From: JBBRHH01 sp038222915
GTDB lineage: Bacteria > Planctomycetota > Phycisphaerae > Tepidisphaerales > Tepidisphaeraceae
DNA length: 19,632 nucleotides
Direction: 5' to 3'
NCBI GenBank assembly: GCA_038222915.1
Contig: JBBRHH010000040.1
Location: 1-19,632 of the forward strand
In this document: positions 13,712-19,632 of the stretch, one piece after another
How positions within the stretch are numbered: the first letter of the stretch is position 1
Layout of the letters: each line of letters begins with the position of its first letter
Translations under genes and position numbers: made by a program
The notes under the pieces: model-generated
Seen by the model: only the letters and a program-made list of their open reading frames with translations
What the model was told of the DNA's origin: nothing
Database searches by the model: none

Positions 13712-14878
13712 ATGAAACTCGCCAAATCCATCCTGAACGTCGCAATTCTAATCGCCCTATTCGGCTGCACTGCGATCGCCGACCCACCAACAAACTCATC
13801 CGCAGCCACACCGGCCCCGCCCGCAGCCGTCAACCAGGGCAAGGGGCGCATGACCCCGCTTGAATCCATCCGTACCGCCCCCGACCCCTCAGCCGCTGTC
13901 GATGCGTACGCCCGCGCCATCGCCGCCCTCCCCAACGACGTCGCCCTCCCCGATGCATACATCCGCCGCATGGTCGATTTCGGCCTCCCCGAAATGGCCG
14001 ACGCCCAATCCCAATCCCTCGCAAAACAAGACCCACACAACGGCCTCGCCTTCGCCGTCGTCGCCTACATGAACGCCAAGCGCGAGAAAATGCCCGAAGC
14101 ATTGGCCGCCATCACCGTCGCGACAAAAGAAAGCCCCGCCGACGGCTTCGTCCTCAAAACCGCCGGCCAGCTTCTCGCCTGGTACGACACCAAAGCCGAT
14201 CAAAAAACCATCCCCGACGAAACGCGCCAAAACATCCAGGCCTTGCGCCCCACCGTCGAGAAACTGTCGCCCTACAACGACGCCTACCAAAGCGCCCGCG
14301 AAGCGTACCTCGGCCTCTCTCCCGCCCAACCCAACGCCACCGGCCCAACCACCAACGCTGCCGACACCGAATCCGTCACAATCCCCCAAAACATCCGAAT
14401 CTACGACAATCCGTACGTAACCAATCCGCCCGCTGTCAGCTACGCACCCGCCCCAACGTACACCCAACCCTGGTACCCCTCCGATTATTACGGCTACCCG
14501 TACAACGGCTACCCGTGGTGGCCATCCGCCGCCTCCATCCTCATCATTCGCGATCACGACGGCTTCCATCACCAACATCACGACAACGACGGTGATCACG
14601 GCCACATCCGCGATCTCCCCGGCCCGCGCGCAATAGGCAGCGCCTTTCCGCCGCGCACATCCCTCCCCTTCGTCAACGCAGCGCGACCGGTCCGCGAAAA
14701 CGTCCCGCAGCGCGTCCAGATTCCAATGATGCACGTTCAACTGCCGAGCATTGAACGCCGCGCCCAGATACAGGCATCGCCGCACATCCAATCGGTTCCA
14801 AACCAACCCGTCCCGCGTGTCGCCGCGCCCGCACAGCCCGCACAGCCCGCACCACAACCTCACGGCCGTGGCCGCTGA
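13712..14878 (+). CDS. Exported protein with TPR-like helices and a His-rich patch, function unknown
   Basis: A 388-residue exported protein that I do not recognise as a named family. Residues 1-19 form a signal peptide. LFGC with C19 may be a lipobox, while AIA before D25 would suit ordinary signal peptidase instead. A low-complexity Ala/Pro/Thr linker (25-48) leads to a helical region (about 55-200) that resembles tetratricopeptide repeats (DAYARAIAALPND; EALAAITVATKESPADG). The second half is Pro/Tyr/Trp-rich (240-272), then holds a dense His/Asp patch, DHDGFHHQHHDNDGDHGH (281-298), which may bind metal. A Pro/Gln-rich tail ends the protein. The start has GGAGG five bases upstream and a good promoter. 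The kinase gene starts 40 bases downstream. Confidence 0.75.
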   Translation: MKLAKSILNVAILIALFGCTAIADPPTNSSAATPAPPAAVNQGKGRMTPLESIRTAPDPSAAVDAYARAIAALPNDVALPDAYIRRMVDFGLPEMADAQSQSLAKQDPHNGLAFAVVAYMNAKREKMPEALAAITVATKESPADGFVLKTAGQLLAWYDTKADQKTIPDETRQNIQALRPTVEKLSPYNDAYQSAREAYLGLSPAQPNATGPTTNAADTESVTIPQNIRIYDNPYVTNPPAVSYAPAPTYTQPWYPSDYYGYPYNGYPWWPSAASILIIRDHDGFHHQHHDNDGDHGHIRDLPGPRAIGSAFPPRTSLPFVNAARPVRENVPQRVQIPMMHVQLPSIERRAQIQASPHIQSVPNQPVPRVAAPAQPAQPAPQPHGRGR

Positions 14879-14918
14879 TGCGCATCGACCCCGATTCGGT
14901 TAAACTCACCCCCATCGC

Positions 14919-16412
14919 ATGATGCTCCGCCGCAAGATGGCCTTCCAAACCGGTGCGCTGATCGTCAGCCTGCTGCTGATCAGCGGCGGATCCCTCTGGG
15001 GACTCAACGGCCTCCACCAGGATTTCGGCTCCGCCCTGCGCGGCAACACACAGCTTCGCCGCGTCTTCGAAATCGGCTCGCACGTCCAGGCCGCCCGTAA
15101 ATATCTCGATCAGGCCGAGGCGCAGCCGCAGCGTGCCCTCGCCGAGTTCAATGCCGCCCTCGCTTCCGCTCAATCCACATTCGCCCCCGCCTCCGCAAAC
15201 CAGACCGATCAAAAAATCGAAACGCTCCTCCTCCAACCCCTCCGGCAGATGCGCACCGAAATCCGTGCTCACGACGCCGACTGGAGCGTCCTCATCACCC
15301 GCCTCGACGTCATGCAGCATCAAATCGCCGATCTCGCCTCCGAGATCCGCAGCCGCATCCAGAAAAGCCAGGACGACGCCGACCACAAACGCCACGCCAC
15401 CATCGTCCTCATGGCCTCCCTCTCCGCCGGTGTCGTCATCGCCGCCGTCGCAATCGGCATCTACCAATACCGCGGCGTCATCAAGCCACTAAATCGTCTG
15501 GGCGAAGGCGTGCGCGACATCGCCGGCGGCAGCTTCACCCGCCGCATGAAAGTCGAAGGCGACACCGAATTCGCATCCCTCGCGAAGGACTTCAACCGCA
15601 TGGCCGCCGAACTCGACAGCCTCTATCGCGAGCTGGAACAAAAAGTCGCCGTCAAAAGCCGCGAGCTCGTCCGCTCTGAGCGCCTCGCCAGCGTCGGCTA
15701 TCTCGCAGCCGGAGTCGCCCACGAAATCAACAACCCCCTCGGCATCATCGCCGGCTATGCCGAGCTCACCCTCAAAGAGCTCTCCCAGGATCAATCACAA
15801 TCCGAATCCGCCAAGTCCCTGCGGATCATTTGCGAAGAAGCTTTCCGCTGTAAGGAGATCACCCAGAAGCTTCTCTCGCTCGCCCGCCCGGGCAGCGACG
15901 TCCGCACGCGCCATTCCCTCTCCGCCGCCGCCCGCGAGGTCGTTTCCATCCTGGCCGGCCTCCAGAATTTCCGCGAGCGAATGCTCACCGTCGAGGCCCC
16001 AGAAGCCTGCGAGATCCTCGCCAGTGAAAGCGAGATCAAGCAGGTCCTTCTCAACCTCGCCATCAACGCCCTCGAAGCCACCTCCGCTGTCGGCGGCAAG
16101 GTGCACATCAGCGTCGACCGCACCGCCGACAACGTCACCCTCACCATCACCGACAACGGCCGCGGCATGGACGCCCAAACCCTTGAGCGCGTCTTCGAGC
16201 CCTTCTTCACCGACAAACGCGGCGCAGGCAAACCCGGCACCGGCCTCGGCCTCTCCATCACCCACGCCATCATCGAAAGCCACGGCGGTTCCATCCGCGC
16301 CGAAAGTGACGGCCTCGGCCACGGCAGCCGCTTCATCATAAGCCTGCCCGCCAACCAGCCGCCCTCATCCCAAACTGCAACAATCGCCGCCCTCACACAT
16401 AACATACAATAA
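14919..16412 (+). CDS. Membrane sensor histidine kinase (HAMP, NtrB-type core)
   Basis: A 497-residue sensor kinase. Membrane helices at about 11-30 and 160-182 flank a periplasmic, mostly helical sensor region of about 130 residues with no motif I recognise. A HAMP domain (183-236) and a coiled coil lead to the HisKA domain, with phospho-acceptor H268 in GVAHEINNPLGIIAGYAEL. The ATPase domain has the N box (LLNLAINALEA, N379 and N383), G1 (DNGRGM, 412-417), F box (FEPFFTDK) and G2 (GTGLGLSI, 440-447). The core is of NtrB/AtoS style. The last base of its stop is the first base of the response regulator ATG, so the two are translationally coupled. The signal sensed is unknown. Confidence 0.93.
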   Translation: MMLRRKMAFQTGALIVSLLLISGGSLWGLNGLHQDFGSALRGNTQLRRVFEIGSHVQAARKYLDQAEAQPQRALAEFNAALASAQSTFAPASANQTDQKIETLLLQPLRQMRTEIRAHDADWSVLITRLDVMQHQIADLASEIRSRIQKSQDDADHKRHATIVLMASLSAGVVIAAVAIGIYQYRGVIKPLNRLGEGVRDIAGGSFTRRMKVEGDTEFASLAKDFNRMAAELDSLYRELEQKVAVKSRELVRSERLASVGYLAAGVAHEINNPLGIIAGYAELTLKELSQDQSQSESAKSLRIICEEAFRCKEITQKLLSLARPGSDVRTRHSLSAAAREVVSILAGLQNFRERMLTVEAPEACEILASESEIKQVLLNLAINALEATSAVGGKVHISVDRTADNVTLTITDNGRGMDAQTLERVFEPFFTDKRGAGKPGTGLGLSITHAIIESHGGSIRAESDGLGHGSRFIISLPANQPPSSQTATIAALTHNIQ

Positions 16413-17023
16413 TGATGACCATGGGCACCCCTACGACGAAGTTCGCCCAATCCGACGTCCTGATCGTCGAGGACGAACCAAGATTGCGCGACCTCTTGGC
16501 GCGCGCTCTCCCCGGCATGGGCTTTAGCGCAACCTCGGCCCGTAACGCCGAAGAAGCGGTCAAAGCAATGGATGCCGCCCAAGCCGGCATTGTCCTACTC
16601 GACTTGAATCTCCCCGGCATGACCGGAATGGAATTCTTCCACAAGCTCCGCGAACGCTGGTCGCAAACCCAGGTCATCATCCTCACCGGCTTCGGCGATC
16701 TCGAGTCCGCCCGCGAGGCCATCCGCCTCGACGTCGTCGACTTCCTCACCAAGCCCTGTCACCTCGGCGATCTCGAACAAGCCCTCGATCGCGCTCGCAA
16801 AAGAATCACCAAAGACCCCACCGCCGGCCTATACCCCTGGCCCGCCGACAACGATGGCGCAAAACCCCCCAAGCTCGAAGAAATAGAACGCCAGCACATC
16901 ATGGAAGCCCTCGAGCGCAACCACGGCAACCGCACCGCCGCCGCCACCGAACTGGGCATCTCCCTCCGCACCCTCTACTACCGCCTCAACGAATACCAAA
17001 AGCTCGGATTCAAGGTCGAGTGA
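16412..17023 (+). CDS. Response regulator, REC plus Fis-type helix-turn-helix
   Basis: A 203-residue response regulator and the likely partner of the kinase whose stop overlaps its start by one base. The receiver domain (about 14-130) has E20 and D21 of the acidic pocket, phospho-acceptor D64 (VLLDLNLPG), T92 (ILTGFGD) and K114 (FLTKPC). A linker leads to a Fis-type helix-turn-helix (about 158-195, ALERNHGNRTAAATELGISLRTLYYRL). The sigma-54-activating AAA+ domain of NtrC is absent, so the layout is that of RegA/ActR/PrrA. It should therefore act on sigma-70-type promoters or as an architectural regulator. ATGs at 16415 and 16421 are alternative starts. A TACAAT at 16405-16410 could give an extra internal promoter. 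Confidence 0.92.
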   Translation: MMTMGTPTTKFAQSDVLIVEDEPRLRDLLARALPGMGFSATSARNAEEAVKAMDAAQAGIVLLDLNLPGMTGMEFFHKLRERWSQTQVIILTGFGDLESAREAIRLDVVDFLTKPCHLGDLEQALDRARKRITKDPTAGLYPWPADNDGAKPPKLEEIERQHIMEALERNHGNRTAAATELGISLRTLYYRLNEYQKLGFKVE

Positions 17024-17163
17024 CGACCCGCGACAGGCGACTGGCAGCGCGGACATACGTCGGCCGGCGCGTCTTCCACGAAAAAAACCACGCCCCGCCC
17101 GCAGCCAGCGAAACCAACAAAGTCGGGAAGCCAATCGCCTTGCAAATAACTGACAGCGCGCAT
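16978..17163 (-). CDS. Possible small Cys-containing protein
   Basis: A 61-codon frame on the minus strand, downstream of ilvH on the same strand. Its start region overlaps no gene, but its last 46 bases lie antisense to the response regulator. The product includes FAGCGRGVVFFVEDAPADVC followed by PRCQSPVAGR, which gives a lone Cys, then a CPRC knuckle as in half of a zinc ribbon. The ATG at 17163 has GGGG a few bases upstream; an ATG at 17172 is an alternative. Codon use looks normal for the region. It could be a chance frame, since long open frames are common in GC-rich DNA. Confidence 0.28.
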   Translation of the reverse strand: MRAVSYLQGDWLPDFVGFAGCGRGVVFFVEDAPADVCPRCQSPVAGRHSTLNPSFWYSLRR

Positions 17164-17217
17164 CACCCCCATCGGAAGAATTTAGCGAATGATCAAAGGT
17201 GCCCTTCGGGAATGGCG

Positions 17218-17781
17218 TTAACTCGGCGGCAGTGCCGGGGCCGCAGGGGCGTCGATGCTTCGCACCCGCTTGGCAGCGACTGGAGCGCCCGCATCCTTCG
17301 CGTTCTGCTGCCCGCGCGCCATTGCGATCACGCCTGTGCGCGCCAGTTCCGTGATGCCATACGTTTGCATCAGGTCCACAAACGATTCCAGCTTTTCCTC
17401 TGTCCCCGAAAGCTCGATCATCAGGCTTGACTTCGCCACGTCGACCACCCGGCCGCGGAACAGCTCGACGATCTCCACCACTTCGCCGCGATTTTCCGGC
17501 GTCACCGACACGGTGAGCAGCAAAAGATCGCGCTCGATGTAAGCCAGATCCTTGAAGTCGCGCACCTTGACCACTTCCACCAGCTTCGCAAGCTGCTTGC
17601 GCACCTGGTCCACCGTGTTGTCATCTGCATTCACAACAATCGTCATCCGCGACAGATCCGAAGTCTCCGTCCTGCCAACCACGAGCGAGTCAATATTAAA
17701 CCCACGGGCCGAAAACATCCCCGCCACCCGGGCCAACACGCCTGGCTCATTAATCACCAATGCCGAAATCACATGACGCAT
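17218..17781 (-). CDS. ilvH: Acetolactate synthase small (regulatory) subunit
   Basis: IlvH/IlvN binds the catalytic subunit of acetolactate synthase, raises its activity and confers feedback inhibition by valine at the first common step of branched-chain amino acid synthesis. The 187-residue protein has an N-terminal ACT domain (1-75) and the usual C-terminal domain (about 80-158). N11, G14 and N29 (NEPGVLARVAGMFSARGFNI) match positions needed for valine binding in the E. coli protein, so valine sensitivity is likely. An Ala/Pro-rich tail of about 25 residues is extra. GAGGAG lies six bases before the ATG. No ilvB or ilvC is adjacent. It follows the ketosynthase gene by 97 bases on the same strand. 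Confidence 0.93.
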   Translation of the reverse strand: MRHVISALVINEPGVLARVAGMFSARGFNIDSLVVGRTETSDLSRMTIVVNADDNTVDQVRKQLAKLVEVVKVRDFKDLAYIERDLLLLTVSVTPENRGEVVEIVELFRGRVVDVAKSSLMIELSGTEEKLESFVDLMQTYGITELARTGVIAMARGQQNAKDAGAPVAAKRVRSIDAPAAPALPPS

Positions 17782-17878
17782 GAAGTCTCCTCAAAATCAA
17801 TCGAAGGGAGGAAGTGTACGGGAATCGGCCACCGAGGAAAAGCTCAGGCTTGCTCTCGGATTTCGTGCCCCCCTGCCG

Positions 17879-19159
17879 TCAGGTTCCCCGCCCAATTACC
17901 AGCGCACTATTCTTGCTCCCAAAAGCAATGCAGTTGCACAGCGCCACCTCGACCCGCTGCCGCCGCGCCTGGTTGGGCACATAGTCCAGATCACAGGTCG
18001 GATCCGGCTTATCAAGGTTGATTGTCGGATGCACCACCTCATCCCGCATCGCCAGCACCGTCGCCGCGATTCCCGCCGCACCGCAGGCGCCCTGTGGATG
18101 TCCGATCATGGACTTGGTCGAACTGCACGGAATCCGCGCCGCCCGGCCCCCAAACGCCTTGTGGATCGCCAGCGTCTCCATCCGGTCATTCAACTCCGTG
18201 CTGGTCCCATGCAGGTTGATGTATCCAATCTCATCGCGCGAGATTCCCGCATCGCGGAGCGCCAACTCGATCGCCCGCACCGGCTCGGTCACCTCCGGCG
18301 AAATCTGCACCCGGTGGTAGGCATCGCACGTCGAGCCATATCCAAGGATCTCCGCGTATATCTTTGCTCCGCGTGCCAGCGCGTGCTCGCGCTCCTCCAA
18401 AACGAACATCCAAGCTCCCTCGCCCAGCACAAACCCGTCGCGATCGAGGCTGAAGGGGCGCGACGCCTGCGATGCCTTTTCCCACTTCCGCGTCGAGATG
18501 ACGCGCATCTTTTCAAATCCCGTCAATATCCCCCGCGCAATCGGCGAGTCGGCCCCGCCGGTCAGCATCATCGGTGTGACGCCGGCGCGAATTAGCATAG
18601 CCGCGTAGTGAATGGCGTCGGTGCTCGACGTACATCCCGTTGACAGCACATGCGACGGCCCCCGCAGGCGCAAGGCGATGGAAAGCTCCGACGATAGATT
18701 CCCGTGTGTTCCTGAAGTGATCGAGAAGAGGGAGCCCTTTCCTTCCGTGAAGAAGGTTTTGTACTGCTCCTCCACAAACGCCATCCCGCCGCCCCCTGTC
18801 CCGAGCGACACGCCGATCTCGCGCTGGCGCTCGATGTCGTCCGGATCGATGGCTAGGTTTGCCATTGCCAGCGCCCCGCGCGAGGCCATCAGCGCCAGTG
18901 GAATCATCCGGGGCACCCGCCGCGATTCGCCAAGGTCCATCACGCGCGTTGCATCGAAATCTTTCACCTGCCCCGCGACGGAGGATTTGAGGCCCGTCGT
19001 ATCCAAGTCCAGCCAGGAGATCCCGGATTCCCCGGCCGCACAGGCCGCGGCGAATGCATCCACCCCCACGCCGTTGGGCGAGACCACACCCATCCCGGTA
19101 ATCACCACGCGCGGCCGAGACTCAATAGGCACTGGCACTCCATGTCCTGCTTCCGCCAT
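17879..19159 (-). CDS. FabF-like 3-oxoacyl-ACP synthase
   Basis: A 426-residue beta-ketoacyl synthase of the FabF (KAS II) type, which condenses malonyl-ACP with an acyl chain. The Cys-His-His catalytic set is complete: C176 (STGCTSSTDAIHYA), H317 (NLHGTSTELND) and H354 (SSTKSMIGHPQGACGAAG). Further family marks are RVVITGMGVVSPNG near the N-terminus, RPFSLDRDGFVLGEGA and the C-terminal CNCIAFGSKNSALVIG. I placed the start at the ATG at 19159, where the family N-terminus begins; an upstream extension is low complexity and overlaps the preceding gene. No acyl carrier protein, ketoreductase or other fab gene is in the window, so it may serve fatty acid or a specialised lipid or polyketide pathway. 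Confidence 0.9.
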   Translation of the reverse strand: MAEAGHGVPVPIESRPRVVITGMGVVSPNGVGVDAFAAACAAGESGISWLDLDTTGLKSSVAGQVKDFDATRVMDLGESRRVPRMIPLALMASRGALAMANLAIDPDDIERQREIGVSLGTGGGGMAFVEEQYKTFFTEGKGSLFSITSGTHGNLSSELSIALRLRGPSHVLSTGCTSSTDAIHYAAMLIRAGVTPMMLTGGADSPIARGILTGFEKMRVISTRKWEKASQASRPFSLDRDGFVLGEGAWMFVLEEREHALARGAKIYAEILGYGSTCDAYHRVQISPEVTEPVRAIELALRDAGISRDEIGYINLHGTSTELNDRMETLAIHKAFGGRAARIPCSSTKSMIGHPQGACGAAGIAATVLAMRDEVVHPTINLDKPDPTCDLDYVPNQARRQRVEVALCNCIAFGSKNSALVIGRGT

Positions 19160-19173
19160 ACAATGGGCCGCGC

Positions 19174-19404
19174 TTATCGCGAGCGTTGCCGCAAATGCAG
19201 TTTCGCAATCGCTCCCGCCGTCAGATTTCCATTGAGCACTGCCGCCGCCTCCATCATCGCGCGGTTCTCCTGCCGCAGCTTCGCCGCCACGCCAAGCTGA
19301 AAGAACAGTGGATCGTCCACCGACGACGCTGGCGGGGCCGCCCGCACCGTGTCCCCCACCATCGCGCCCTTGCGACGTCCCCAAATAACATCAAATATTC
19401 CCAT
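19174..19404 (-). CDS. Small protein of unknown function upstream of the ketosynthase
   Basis: A 76-residue protein starting MGIFDVIWGRRKG, followed by a Pro/Ala/Ser linker and a helical C-terminal half (DDPLFFQLGVAAKLRQENRA, then LNGNLTAGAIAKLHLRQRSR) with a basic end. No Cys pairs or membrane segment are visible. I do not recognise a family. The start has GGAG eight bases before the ATG, and a minus-strand TATGAT lies at 19436-19441. Only 14 bases separate its stop from the ketosynthase ATG, so the two are very likely cotranscribed. It has no DSL-type phosphopantetheine site, which argues against an acyl carrier protein. Confidence 0.65.
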   Translation of the reverse strand: MGIFDVIWGRRKGAMVGDTVRAAPPASSVDDPLFFQLGVAAKLRQENRAMMEAAAVLNGNLTAGAIAKLHLRQRSR

Positions 19405-19435
19405 TTTCACAGCTCCACGGACGGTTCTGCCCCCC

Positions 19436-19441
19436 ATCATA
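19436..19441 (-). promoter_or_regulatory. Putative -10 box of the small protein-ketosynthase-ilvH run
   Basis: The minus strand reads TATGAT, one mismatch from consensus, in the 172-base divergent gap. Transcription would start near 19429, 25 bases before the ATG at 19404. The -35 region is not recognisable. Confidence 0.3.
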
Positions 19442-19530
19442 GCCACAGTGTCACTGCCCTGGCGACGCCCCAATTCCGCACTACCGTTCATGGGCGTGAC
19501 CATTTTTCCGGGCGGGACAGATTTTGAGGT

Positions 19531-19536
19531 TAGAAT
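19531..19536 (+). promoter_or_regulatory. Putative -10 box of the right-edge gene
   Basis: TAGAAT, one mismatch from consensus, lies 40 bases before the ATG at 19577. Transcription would start near 19543 and include the AAAGGAG ribosome binding site at 19564-19570. No -35 match is clear. Confidence 0.35.
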
Positions 19537-19576
19537 GGTCGCAGGGGGTTGACCGTACGCTGGAAAGGAGTCCGCG

Positions 19577-19632
19577 ATGAGCCAGAGAGCACAGGTGTCA
19601 CCACAGACGTTCGTTGACGCGATGAGGCCGCA
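19577..19632 (+). CDS. 5' end of an unidentified gene running off the right edge
   Basis: An ATG at 19577 with AAAGGAG six bases upstream opens a frame reading MSQRAQVSPQTFVDAMRP before the window ends. It diverges from the small protein-ketosynthase pair. Eighteen codons are too few to assign a function. The strong ribosome binding site and the -10 box upstream make a real start likely. Confidence 0.6.
   Translation, partial: MSQRAQVSPQTFVDAMRP

Noticed and set aside
13889..14863. A 324-codon minus-strand frame opposite the His-rich exported protein gene
   Set aside because: The plus-strand frame has a signal peptide, promoter and ribosome binding site. The antisense product is Gly/Val-rich low complexity.
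1..19632. Search for CRISPR arrays, insertion sequences, tRNA or rRNA genes, or phage genes
   Set aside because: No evenly spaced repeats, transposase or integrase motifs, cloverleaf-like intergenic sequences or rRNA-like segments were seen by eye. Gaps between genes are short; the only one over 300 bases (10709-11127) is filled by the riboswitch and leader.

Overview
The window is a GC-rich bacterial chromosome segment that most resembles the Planctomycetota, probably class Phycisphaerae. The best clue is the membrane protein at 13073-13678. It ends in a Cys4 zinc ribbon of the form CPTCGYDLRxTPxRCPECG, a tail I associate with many proteins of that group. Scattered single housekeeping genes (hisA, atpG, ilvH and uvrC, each without its usual operon partners) fit the same picture. 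This placement is an inference from motifs; no database was searched.

Layout, left to right. A minus-strand block holds the start of an unidentified gene at the left edge, a compact uvrC (DNA repair) and a Uma2-type nuclease-like gene. hisA (histidine synthesis) runs on the plus strand and converges on a YihY/BrkB membrane protein gene, overlapping it by four bases. Next is a minus-strand sugar-phosphate isomerase/epimerase-like gene, diverging from a plus-strand GNAT acetyltransferase and an AI-2E/PerM-family transporter. The transporter carries a long soluble C-terminus that looks like a degenerate cobalamin-binding module. It converges on an isolated atpG, which is preceded by a large GT-C-like membrane protein gene on the same strand.

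From 10731 to 13032 there is a cobalamin-uptake unit: a promoter, a cobalamin riboswitch, a leader of about 190 bases and a BtuB-like TonB-dependent receptor. It is followed by the zinc-ribbon membrane protein, a secreted or lipid-anchored protein with a His-rich patch, and a histidine kinase/response regulator pair of the NtrB and REC-Fis type. The right end carries a minus-strand run of a 76-residue protein, a FabF-like ketosynthase and ilvH (acetolactate synthase regulatory subunit). A new plus-strand gene starts just before the right edge.

I see no insertion sequence, CRISPR array, tRNA, rRNA or phage gene. The region is mostly ordinary chromosome. The points most worth a second look are the transporter's C-terminal module, the shortened UvrC with a palindrome in its leader, the orphan atpG with its own TATAAT box, the B12 riboswitch leader, and several genes that lack a Shine-Dalgarno sequence but have a -10-like hexamer about six bases before the start codon.
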